From Hyphomicrobiales bacterium (GTDB taxonomy: Bacteria > Pseudomonadota > Alphaproteobacteria > Rhizobiales > NORP267), in contig JAUYJB010000041.1 of NCBI GenBank assembly GCA_030688605.1, positions 1-51,861 on the forward strand: a stretch of 51,861 bases of DNA, in the 5' to 3' direction. This document shows positions 38,506-46,124 of the stretch, piece by piece (position 1 is the first letter of the stretch; every line of letters starts with the position of its first letter). The notes under the pieces are model-generated. The model made no database searches, was not told where the DNA came from, and saw only the letters and a list, made by a program, of their open reading frames with translations. The translations under genes and the position numbers were made by a program.

Positions 38506-39371
38506 TTTGCTCCGCGTTCGGACTGAAGCGCTTCGTCTTTCACCAGCCGCCAGATGTGATCACGAAATTCGCCGTATTCAGGAAGCAATTTCACGTCGTA
38601 GTCAAACCGCGGGCGCGGCAGGTCGATGTCGACCACTTCCTTGATACGGCCAGGGCGGGAAGAGATTACAACGACCCGGTCGGCGAGAGTGATCGCCTCG
38701 TCGATCGAATGGGTGATGAAGATGACCGTCTGGCCGGTTTTGGAGACGATCCGCTCGAGTTCGCCCTGCATCGCTTCTCGCGTCATTGCGTCAATCGCCG
38801 CAAACGGTTCGTCGGCAAGCAGGATATCGGGTTGGGTGACCAGCGCCCTGGCGATGCCGACGCGCTGCTTCATGCCTCCCGATAATTCGTAAGGGTAGGA
38901 TTTCTCGAAGCCGGTCAGGTCGACGAGATCAAGGCAGCCGCGAACGCGCTCGTCCATATCCCGCTTGGAAAGGCCCAGTTTCTGGAATTCGAAGGGCATG
39001 CGGACGTTCGATTCAACAGTCCGCCAGGGCATCAGCGCGTAGTCCTGGAACACCATGGCGCGATCGGGGCCGGGGCCTGTCACCGGGCGTCCGTTCACCT
39101 CGATGGTTCCTTCCCAGGGTTGGACGAGGCCGGAGACGGCGTTGATGTAGGTCGTCTTGCCGCAGCCCGATGGCCCGACCAGCACCACGAATTCGCCGCG
39201 GTTCACCGACAGGCTGATATCGCGGAGCGCGGTCAGCCGCTTGCGCTCGCGGTGCAGCTTGTAGCCGACGGTGAGGCCTTTGGAGACTATAACCGGCACG
39301 GCGTTTGCCGATGCCGGCGCGGGCGATTGACCTGGCGCGGCACCAAGCCGCTTGGTTTCCATGAGGGTCAT
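38502..39371 (-). CDS. ABC importer ATPase (SsuB/TauB-like)
   Basis: A 289-residue nucleotide-binding protein. Walker A is GPSGCGKTT, the Q-loop is MVFQDYALMPW, the signature is LSGGMKQR, Walker B is ILLADEPFAAIDA and the switch His is in FITHSIDEA. This is the pattern of nitrate/sulfonate/taurine importers. The start is taken as ATG 39371 (ATG 39362 is possible); the frame extends to 39524 without family-like residues. It is the first gene of the minus-strand importer operon ATPase-permease-binding protein. Confidence 0.92.
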   Translation of the reverse strand: MTLMETKRLGAAPGQSPAPASANAVPVIVSKGLTVGYKLHRERKRLTALRDISLSVNRGEFVVLVGPSGCGKTTYINAVSGLVQPWEGTIEVNGRPVTGPGPDRAMVFQDYALMPWRTVESNVRMPFEFQKLGLSKRDMDERVRGCLDLVDLTGFEKSYPYELSGGMKQRVGIARALVTQPDILLADEPFAAIDAMTREAMQGELERIVSKTGQTVIFITHSIDEAITLADRVVVISSRPGRIKEVVDIDLPRPRFDYDVKLLPEYGEFRDHIWRLVKDEALQSERGAK

Positions 39372-40075
39372 TGCCCTTGTCGTCCTCCCACAGACTTCAT
39401 GGTTTTGGTTGCAATCGTTTGCACTCATTTTTGAGCTTATCAGTTTCGCATGGGCAAGAATATCCCCGGCTACTTCCCCTGTGGCGTTCCTGTCAGTCGA
39501 ATTTTCGGATGGGTCCGTCGGCAACGGCCAGCGGAGATGTTCCGAGGCAATGCATCAGTCTCCGAAAGCGTCGGGAACAGGTGCCCGTTACTCGTCGCGA
39601 CATGCGGTTCGTGACGTGGGTCATCCCCCTCTCCGATGAAATCGCTCAAGCTCATACGGTATTATCATATGACAAAAGGATCAAAGCCAGGGCCTCTGTT
39701 GAACTTGTGGTGATTTGCCACCGGCACGAGTTCGGCTCCACGCGCGCACGCTCCCACTTTACCCCGCGGGTCCTGCAGACGGGGTATAAGAGAAATTGGA
39801 ATATCTCGGAATCACGACGAAATGCGCATGCCGCTCTTAACCAAGGCGAGTCGACATATCGCGATGGTCGAAAGCGACCTGGTTCATCCACTTGCCGTTG
39901 CTATAGTTGCGGCAGCCAAGGTTTCAAGTTAGTCGTGCGATAGTGCGATATGGCGAAACGTACCAGTCCGTGAACCGTTGCGGGATCGCCTCACATTGCA
40001 GAGACACGGTTACCGCGTGTCGGCGGCATTTATCGATGCGGGCCGGTGGCGGAAACCTGGTGAAAGGAAATGCGG
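39372..40075. promoter_or_regulatory. 704-bp non-coding divergent region
   Basis: This gap separates the importer operon (minus) from the LVIVD gene (plus). A long frame on the plus strand (to 39943) has no family-like sequence, and I regard it as non-coding. The stretch 39661-39960 is AT-richer. It contains TTATCATATGACAA (39662-39675), symmetric in 12 of 14 positions around TCATATGA and similar in style to GntR-family operators. No RNA gene was recognised. The length is unusual for this window and could hide a decayed regulator gene. Confidence 0.35.
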
Positions 40076-41308
40076 ATGAATACTCGATCCTCGTCTGGCG
40101 CGCCGATCATCCGCGGCTTCAGGCTGTTGGCTCATCACGAGTTGGATGGATTTGGTGGTCTCGGGGAAGGCACGGCAATTCAAATGGCCAAGGACGGCCG
40201 GCGAATCCTGTGGCTTGCACACGAAACCGCGCCCAAGAATTTTACGGCCCTGGATGTGAGCGACCCCCGCAATCCGCGGCTTGTTGTTCAAACCAACCTG
40301 CCTGAACCCTACATGCGGTCGAATTCGCTCGAGGTGGTCGGCGACGTCATGGCCGTTGCCTACCAGTGCAAGAAACCCGGCCAGCAGCCGGCGGGCTTCG
40401 AGCTGTTTGACATTTCAAAGCCGGAAGACCCGCAGTCCATCGCCTTTTTCGACGCGTCGGGACCCCATTCCCGTGGCGTCCACCAGCTGTGGTTTTGCGA
40501 CGGGGAATATGTCCACATGGCGGCGGGCGCCGCCGATTTTCAGTCGCACCGCCCTGGCGACGACCAGTTTTACCGGACAATCGATGTACGCACTCCGTCG
40601 AAACCGAAAGAAGTCGGGCGCTGGTGGCTGCCGGGCGTGCGGGTCGGCGATAGCGAGGAGCCGCCCGTCCAGCACAACCCGGACGGCAAAGGCTTTCGTG
40701 TGCATAACACGAACGTCTATCCGCAGCGGTCCGACAGAGCCTATCTGGGCTATGTCGATGGCGGGGTCATCATCCTCGATATCTCCGACATGACGCAGCC
40801 GAAAATGATCTCGCGGTGGGACAATTCACCGCCTTATCATGGGTTCACGCACACGGTGCTGCCGCTGTTTGACCGCAATCTTTTGGTCGTGACGGATGAA
40901 TCGGTAGCCGACGCCGCCGCCGACTGGCCGAAGTTGGTCTGGATTCTCGATGCGCGCCACGAGGAAAATCTAATTCCTATCGCGACGTGCCCGCTTCCGC
41001 CGGTCGAGGAATTCGCGCATCGCGGCGGCAGGTTCGGGGCGCATAATATTCACGAGAACATTCCGACCCCGACATCCTGGCAGTCGGACCAGGTCATTCT
41101 CGGGACATTCTTCAATGGCGGCCTGAGAGCGTTCGATATTTCCAACCCCTATCAGCCTCAAGAGATCGCGCATTTTGTGCCCCCCGCGCCGCCGCTGGCG
41201 CCGAGCGGATCGATCCAGCTCAATGATGTCTTCGCGGACGAACGCGGCGTGGTCTATACGGTCGATCGGCATGTGGGCGGGCTCTATGTCCTCGAAATGG
41301 ATTTCTAG
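40076..41308 (+). CDS. LVIVD-repeat beta-propeller-like protein
   Basis: A 410-residue protein built from LVIVD-type repeats. I count five: ALDVSDPRNPRLV, LFDISKPEDPQSIAFF, TIDVRTPSKPKEVG, ILDISDMTQPKMIS and AFDISNPYQPQEIAHF. Such repeats are predicted to form a beta-propeller. No signal peptide is visible, so it is probably cytoplasmic. His-rich spots (HGFTHTVLP, AHNIHENIP) could bind a metal. ATG 40076 has AAGGA at good spacing; ATG 40070 is only 1-2 bp from it. It precedes the Gfo/Idh-creatininase operon by 209 bp and may serve the same pathway. No catalytic function can be assigned. Confidence 0.82.
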   Translation: MNTRSSSGAPIIRGFRLLAHHELDGFGGLGEGTAIQMAKDGRRILWLAHETAPKNFTALDVSDPRNPRLVVQTNLPEPYMRSNSLEVVGDVMAVAYQCKKPGQQPAGFELFDISKPEDPQSIAFFDASGPHSRGVHQLWFCDGEYVHMAAGAADFQSHRPGDDQFYRTIDVRTPSKPKEVGRWWLPGVRVGDSEEPPVQHNPDGKGFRVHNTNVYPQRSDRAYLGYVDGGVIILDISDMTQPKMISRWDNSPPYHGFTHTVLPLFDRNLLVVTDESVADAAADWPKLVWILDARHEENLIPIATCPLPPVEEFAHRGGRFGAHNIHENIPTPTSWQSDQVILGTFFNGGLRAFDISNPYQPQEIAHFVPPAPPLAPSGSIQLNDVFADERGVVYTVDRHVGGLYVLEMDF

Positions 41309-41517
41309 AGAGCTTACGGACCGGCTGTTTCCCTCTGCGGATCCTGCTCGCCACGGGCCAGCGCCTTGGCCGTCCGCGTGGCGCGCGTGAAGCGGCGGCC
41401 GTCGATACGCGCTCGTGCCAATCCGGATGGGCTGTCCTTGACCCCTACCATCGCACTGTCTTACCGTGATACGACCTAATATGCAGCTCTAATCCCCTAA
41501 ATCCATAAGGTAAAGGA

Positions 41518-42609
41518 ATGAGCACCGAACCGATCAGAGTCGGAATTATTGGTCTGGGAAGATGGGCGCGTGTTCTGACCCGCGCGGCGAAACTTTCCGA
41601 CAAAATCGAGATTGTGGCCGGCTATAGCCGCTCGGAAGAAAAACGCAGCGCCTTTGCCCAAGAGACCGGGATTTCCGTCGTACCTGACCTGCAGTCGCTG
41701 TTGTCCGATCCGGACACCAAGGGCATGATATTGACCGTCCCGAACGAGCAGCATTTGCCGGTTGCGCTGGAAGTGGCAAAGGCCGGCAAACATGTCTACA
41801 CCGAAAAGCCGATTGCCAGCACGCTGGAGGATGGGCTGGAGATCGAGGCGCTCGAAAACGAATATGGCGTCACCGTGACCGTCGGACACAGTGCCCGTCT
41901 GCTTGGCGGAATCCGCGCGATCCGCGAAGCAATCGATGCGGGAGAACTGGGTGTTGTCGGGTTTATCGAAGCGAATTTTTCCAATGAGCGTGCGCTCGAG
42001 CTGACGCCCAAGACCTGGCGCTGGTACAAGGACCGTGCCCCCGGCGGACCCTTGTCGCAACTGGCGATCCACATGTTCGATGTTGTTCAGTATCTCGGCG
42101 GAGATGTTGCCGAAGCCAGTTCGGTTGCCGCGAAGTTTTCGCCCGTCGGCGCTGAGGTCGACGACCAATCGATGACGTTACTCAAATTCGCCGACAGCAA
42201 GATCGCCTATGTCGGCAGTTGCTGGACATCGCCGGGCATCTTCGCCGTACGCGTATTCGGGTCGAAGGGTCTGATGCATTACGAGATCGATTTCGGCACC
42301 TGGGATACCCCGGAGAGACTTCGCGACAAATCCATTCTGTATATCCAGCGCGGCAAGGACGGCTTTGGAAAGCGCGAGATTCTGGAAGAGCCGGAGAGCA
42401 ATATGTTTCGCGCCGAGCTTGATCTCTTCGCCGACAGTTGCAGATCGGGAACCGGCAACGAGCTGAGTGCATCGAACGGAAATTCGGCGCTTGCCTGCGT
42501 TAATGCCGCGCTGTGTTCGATCGAACGCAAAGGCGAGTCGGTGAAACTCGACGACGTTCGCGAAGAAGCACGCCGCAAACTCGCCGCGGAGAAACGCGAT
42601 GTTGCATAG
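41518..42609 (+). CDS. Gfo/Idh/MocA-family NAD(P)-dependent oxidoreductase
   Basis: A 363-residue two-domain dehydrogenase acting on sugars, cyclitols or related hydroxy compounds. The Rossmann start is VGIIGLGRWARVLTRA, the EKP motif is HVYTEKPIAST, and the substrate domain has GGPLSQLAIHMFDVVQYLGG with the conserved D/H-x-x-H-x-x-D-like residues. The product is cytoplasmic. It begins a four-gene operon; its stop overlaps the creatininase-type gene by 11 bp. A role in oxidising a sugar-like compound to a keto form fits the hydrolase that follows; that is inference. Confidence 0.88.
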   Translation: MSTEPIRVGIIGLGRWARVLTRAAKLSDKIEIVAGYSRSEEKRSAFAQETGISVVPDLQSLLSDPDTKGMILTVPNEQHLPVALEVAKAGKHVYTEKPIASTLEDGLEIEALENEYGVTVTVGHSARLLGGIRAIREAIDAGELGVVGFIEANFSNERALELTPKTWRWYKDRAPGGPLSQLAIHMFDVVQYLGGDVAEASSVAAKFSPVGAEVDDQSMTLLKFADSKIAYVGSCWTSPGIFAVRVFGSKGLMHYEIDFGTWDTPERLRDKSILYIQRGKDGFGKREILEEPESNMFRAELDLFADSCRSGTGNELSASNGNSALACVNAALCSIERKGESVKLDDVREEARRKLAAEKRDVA

Positions 42610-43402
42610 TCGGTATTTTTCCGACCTCACGCAGCCGGAGATCGCCAAGCAATTCGAGCGAAATCCTCTGGTGATCCTGCCGGCCGGAAGCGTCGAACAG
42701 CACGGCCCGCATTTGCCGGCGGGCACCGATTCCTTTGCCGCAAACCTGATTTCCGAAGCGCTTGCATCAAGAATGGACGGACTTGTTCTCCCCGGTCCCA
42801 CGATCGGCGTTACGCCGATGCATATGCCCTATGAGGGCACGATCACATTCACGCCTGAAACCTACGTTCGGGTGGTCACGGAGATCTGCGCGTCGACGGC
42901 CGTTCATGGCGCCAAATCCCTTCTTATCCTCAACTGGCACGAAGGCAACATTCCCTCGCTGGCCATCGCTGCCGAAGATTTGCATCGAAAGCACGGAATG
43001 ACCGTGCTCACCGTGCAGGCCTGCTATGTCGCGGCAGATCTGTTTGGCGAGGAATGCAATGGTCTCACACATGGCGGGGAAATCGAGGCACTGGCGGTCC
43101 TGGCCTTCAGGCCCGAACTGGTGCATCTCGACCGGATCGACAATTCCTCCGATCAAAAGCACGGCCATTACATGGACAAGCTCCGGCGCACGCGCAGCTA
43201 CCAGCCGGTCCTGACCGATATCCGCACGATTGCGCCGACGGGATGGTATGGCACGCCGGAGAAAGCCACTGAAGAGCGCGGCATCGCCATGCTTGCAAGG
43301 ATTGCCGACTCGATAGCCGCCGAAGCAACGGAACTGTTCGCCCAGCTCGAAGGCATACAGGGCGGAACCGGAGAATTAAAGAATCTGCGAAAGGCAGTCT
43401 GA
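42599..43402 (+). CDS. Creatininase-family metal-dependent hydrolase
   Basis: A 267-residue hydrolase with the family's metal ligands: Glu33 and His35 in SVEQHGPHLPAGTDS, Asp44 in the same segment, His114 in NWHEGN (usual NGHGGN) and Glu161 in HGGEIEA. Family members open cyclic amides (creatininase), act on formamides, or cleave diketo-cyclitols (3-dehydro-scyllo-inosose hydrolase). Neighbouring a Gfo/Idh oxidoreductase makes hydrolysis of an oxidised cyclic sugar or cyclitol a reasonable guess. The start ATG overlaps the upstream gene by 11 bp and its TGA overlaps the cupin ATG by 1 bp. Confidence 0.88.
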   Translation: MLHSRYFSDLTQPEIAKQFERNPLVILPAGSVEQHGPHLPAGTDSFAANLISEALASRMDGLVLPGPTIGVTPMHMPYEGTITFTPETYVRVVTEICASTAVHGAKSLLILNWHEGNIPSLAIAAEDLHRKHGMTVLTVQACYVAADLFGEECNGLTHGGEIEALAVLAFRPELVHLDRIDNSSDQKHGHYMDKLRRTRSYQPVLTDIRTIAPTGWYGTPEKATEERGIAMLARIADSIAAEATELFAQLEGIQGGTGELKNLRKAV

Positions 43403-43794
43403 TGGCCAGGGTCTTTCATCTGAAGGATTCGAGGAATCTGAGCTTACCCGGCCGGCATTCACGTGAGATCGTGGCGGCGGCATCCGGCGCGCAAAGATCT
43501 ACAGTGCGGCTCGTCGAGATTGAAGCGCCCAAGCCCGGCGCTGCCGAGCGCGGTCCGCATGTCCATTTTGATTTTGAAGAGTGTATTCACGTTCTTTCCG
43601 GGGAAGGGTTCACACGCACCGACGCGGGGAAATATCCGTTAGCGGCAGGCGACACCGTTCTGGTGCCCGCCGCCGAAAGACATGCCACCTACAATACCGG
43701 GACCACAGTTCTGAGGTTGTTGTGTTTCTTTCCGACAAACGACGTCGGCGCGGCAACGGTCGAGTACGAATCCTGGGACACTTCCGACGGGTAG
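43402..43794 (+). CDS. Single-domain cupin
   Basis: A 130-residue cupin. Motif 1 is GPHVHFDFEECIHVLSGEG, giving His, His, Glu metal ligands; motif 2 is AGDTVLVPAAERHATYN, with the final His. It could be a small isomerase or a dioxygenase-like enzyme in the pathway of the surrounding genes. Translation is coupled to the upstream gene through TGATG, and the dehydrogenase gene follows after 5 bp. No output domain is present, so it is not a classical AraC regulator. Confidence 0.84.
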   Translation: MARVFHLKDSRNLSLPGRHSREIVAAASGAQRSTVRLVEIEAPKPGAAERGPHVHFDFEECIHVLSGEGFTRTDAGKYPLAAGDTVLVPAAERHATYNTGTTVLRLLCFFPTNDVGAATVEYESWDTSDG

Positions 43795-43799
43795 CATCG

Positions 43800-44774
43800 A
43801 TGCCGAATGTTCTGTGTCTTCGCCCGGAGTCCGACTTCGCCCGCGTTGGCGTTGTTCCGCCAGTGTCAATGGACATCGATTATATTGCGCCGGACGATGC
43901 GCAAATGCCCGCCTTGCTCAAGCAGGCGGACGCGCTCGTCATTCCTGCCGTCGGCCCAAAGCTCCCGCTAGGTCTGTTTGAAGACACGCGTCTTAAGCTC
44001 GTTCAGGTGACCGGCGCCGGCGTTGACCGTGTCGATGTCGACGGGTTGCGGGCGCTTGGAATTCCGCTTGCCAATGTTCCAGGGGGCAGCAACGAGGCCA
44101 TCGCCGAATACGCGGTCTCGTGCGCTTCGGCGCTGCTTCGGCGGTTCACCGAGGCGACCGCCGAAATCCGCAATGGGCGCTACGGCGCTTTCCGCAGCCG
44201 ATTTCTCGCCGACAATGTCGACGGCCTTGAGGGTCTGCTGGTCGGCATCGTCGGGTTGGGTGTCATCGGAACCGCAGTCGCGCGGAAATTCAAACAGTTC
44301 GGATGCCGCATAGCATTTTTCGACCCGGCACCTGCAGATCCGCAAGCGGCCAGTGCCCTGGCGGCCGAGGCGCTTGGTCTTGAGGATCTATTTTCCCGGT
44401 CCGATATCGTTTCGGTGCATGTGCCGCTGCTCCCAGCGACAAAGGATCTGATCGAAACAAATGTATTGTCGAAGGCAAAAAAGGGCGCGGTGCTCATCCA
44501 GGCTTCCCGCGGCGGTGTCGTAAACGAGAGAGCCTTGGCTGGCGCGCTCGAATCCGGGCGTTTGGCAGGCGCGGCCGTCGATGTCTACTCCAGCGAGCCG
44601 CCAGCACCGGACAATCCGTTGCTCAAGCTTTCCGATGCGGCAGCAAGTCGAGCGATATTGACACCACACATCGCCGGAATAACCCGTCAATCCTGGGCGT
44701 TTCTGTTTCGAGCGGCGTGGGACAACGTGACCCGGGTTGTCGTGCAAAACCAGGCGCCGCTCCATGTCGTTTAG
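43800..44774 (+). CDS. D-isomer-specific 2-hydroxyacid dehydrogenase
   Basis: A 324-residue NAD-dependent dehydrogenase that interconverts a 2-hydroxyacid and its 2-keto form. The NAD-binding motif is GIVGLGVIGTAVARKF. The catalytic Arg lies in LIQASRGGVVNE, the Glu in VYSSEPPAPDNP and the His in LTPHIAG. ATG at 43800 begins the fold, 5 bp after the cupin stop; longer frames shadow the cupin gene. As the last gene of the operon it would process the acid product released upstream; the true substrate is unknown. Confidence 0.9.
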   Translation: MPNVLCLRPESDFARVGVVPPVSMDIDYIAPDDAQMPALLKQADALVIPAVGPKLPLGLFEDTRLKLVQVTGAGVDRVDVDGLRALGIPLANVPGGSNEAIAEYAVSCASALLRRFTEATAEIRNGRYGAFRSRFLADNVDGLEGLLVGIVGLGVIGTAVARKFKQFGCRIAFFDPAPADPQAASALAAEALGLEDLFSRSDIVSVHVPLLPATKDLIETNVLSKAKKGAVLIQASRGGVVNERALAGALESGRLAGAAVDVYSSEPPAPDNPLLKLSDAAASRAILTPHIAGITRQSWAFLFRAAWDNVTRVVVQNQAPLHVV

Positions 44775-45077
44775 GCGAGATGTTCGACATGGCTCATTGC
44801 GGCATCAAGGGGACGCAACGAGCAGAACTGGTCGCCGCGGCCGCATGACTTCTGCTTGGTGCCACATATGCCTGACGACCCGAATTCTAGCACATGATTG
44901 AGCCAATTCGGCGACCAGAGAAAGGGCAAGCAACGGCGGGGCGGCGCCATTTCCTGTCATCTGCTGCTCGGGTTGAGGCCCAACGACGATCGCCGGAGTG
45001 AAGTCGGGAAAGAACAATCGCGTGTTTGGGCGAAGAGGCGAGCGCTGCCTCATCGCGAGAAGCCGTGGCGCGACGCC
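44775..45077. other. Gene-free stretch with dispersed-repeat copy
   Basis: About 300 bp between the dehydrogenase gene and the cupin promoter. A weak minus-strand frame (44805-45053) has no family-like product. The only recognisable content is the second copy of the 39-bp dispersed repeat at 44891-44929. I see no terminator or RNA gene. Confidence 0.4.
44891..44929 (+). repeat. Dispersed imperfect repeat, copy 2
   Basis: It aligns with 31206-31244 in 31 of 39 positions and starts with the same CACATGATTG, ending in AAAGGGCAA. This copy is fully intergenic. A shared protein-like reading on the minus strand (AELAQSC against AEPAQSC) suggests decay from one source, or just the shared DNA. Confidence 0.55.
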
Positions 45078-45127
45078 TTGACAGCCCTTGCCGGGGGTGT
45101 AACCTGCCGATTAGACCGACTGGTCTA
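45078..45127 (+). promoter_or_regulatory. Promoter with perfect TetR-type operator
   Basis: The -35 box is TTGACA (45078-45083), the spacer is 16 bp, and the -10 box is TAACCT (45100-45105). The perfect inverted repeat TAGACCGACTGGTCTA (6-bp arms, 4-bp centre) lies at 45112-45127, over the expected start point. The same style of TAGACC/GGTCTA half-site is what I recall for NemR-type TetR repressors. A NemR-like regulator is encoded as the third gene downstream, so autoregulated repression is likely. Confidence 0.65.
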
Positions 45128-45164
45128 GTTCGCAGATGGACGCATTCAAGGAAGGAGAACGAAC

Positions 45165-45551
45165 ATGCGGGTGGCAAAGGACAAAGTGGACGTCAGGATG
45201 GACATTCCAGGTGCGGTGATCCGTCAGAGCATGGATTTTGGCGATGCGAGCGGCCTCGGCAAGATCAGCGCCGAGTATTTCACGCTCTCAGCGGGCGTCG
45301 ATACCACCCCGCTCTTCCAGGGACTGGAAGGCGATCTCTGCCAATGCCCCCATTGGGGCTTCGTCTTGCACGGCCGGCTAACTACGACCGACGCGAATGG
45401 CGCGCGGGAGACGGTTGAGGCTAATGACCTGTTCTACTGGCCGCCAGGCCACAACGTGAAGGTCGACGCCGATGCGGAGATCGTCATGTTCAGCCCGCAG
45501 CGCGAGCACAGCCGCGTCATCAGCCATATGATCGAGAAAGTGAAGAGCTAG
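45165..45551 (+). CDS. Cupin-like protein, first gene of NemR-type operon
   Basis: A 128-residue protein of predicted cupin fold. The central part reads PHWGFVLHGRLTTTD and NDLFYWPPGHNVKVD, giving a reduced set of His ligands compared with typical cupins, so metal binding is uncertain. It has no signal peptide. AAGGAAGGAG gives a very strong ribosome-binding site before ATG 45165. It lies 37 bp downstream of the TetR-type operator and should be induced when the repressor is released. It may bind or detoxify a small molecule; this is inference. Confidence 0.72.
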   Translation: MRVAKDKVDVRMDIPGAVIRQSMDFGDASGLGKISAEYFTLSAGVDTTPLFQGLEGDLCQCPHWGFVLHGRLTTTDANGARETVEANDLFYWPPGHNVKVDADAEIVMFSPQREHSRVISHMIEKVKS

Positions 45552-45613
45552 CTCGGTTTCGAGGTAGCACCTTCGTCCGGTCCCTTGCATCTTGGTTAGT
45601 GGAGGAAGGCACC

Positions 45614-45928
45614 ATGCGTGTCCTCATCGCGGTTGCACTCGCCGCTGGTGCCAGCCTTTCGCTCGTCAGCACAGGTCCTAGTCAGGCCGCCCCCAACAAA
45701 TTTGGTCAACGGGTGTCGGACTGCTCCAAGTGGGATTGCTCAGGCGGGATCATTTGCTCGTGTTGTTTCGAAAATGGCTGCTGGATTTGCGACGCGCACT
45801 TTGGCAAGCCCTCGAGTTTCACTGAGAAATGCGAGTGGAACGACGCCGTGCGTAATCAAGGAACCGTTCCGGGTGGCGGCATCTTCCCGGCGGCGGTGTG
45901 CTCGATCCTGGCGGCGGACATTCAATAA
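45614..45928 (+). CDS. Small secreted cysteine-rich protein of unknown function
   Basis: A 104-residue protein that I do not recognise. Residues 1-26 form a Sec signal peptide (VLIAVALAAGASLSLVS, cleavage near SQAA). The mature part has nine cysteines, at 37, 42, 48, 50, 51, 56, 59, 73 and 96. Seven are packed into 23 residues (CSKWDC, CSCC, CWIC), which suggests either a disulfide-knotted fold or metal/electrophile binding. The odd number leaves one free thiol or a dimer. GGAGGAAGG precedes ATG 45614. It sits 62 bp after the cupin and 196 bp before the NemR-like gene. Confidence 0.75.
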   Translation: MRVLIAVALAAGASLSLVSTGPSQAAPNKFGQRVSDCSKWDCSGGIICSCCFENGCWICDAHFGKPSSFTEKCEWNDAVRNQGTVPGGGIFPAAVCSILAADIQ

Positions 45929-46124
45929 AGCCCGGATTCCGATTGCCTGCAACTGGAGGCGCGATGCCGTAGAGTCCATTTGGCAGGGGGTCTCTTGCAC
46001 CGCCCATGCTTCCCCGGCTTCGGCTCGCGGGACTCTGTTGCCGGGGGGGTGCGCTGTGCCTCAATCCCTCCCGCATGCGTGCGTACCGGCGAGCGGCTAT
46101 GCCCCCATTTAGGTCGACAATGAG

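Noticed and set aside
39371..39943. 190-codon plus-strand frame in the long intergenic gap
   Set aside because: No recognisable domain, no good ribosome-binding site and low-complexity Arg/Ser content; treated as non-coding.
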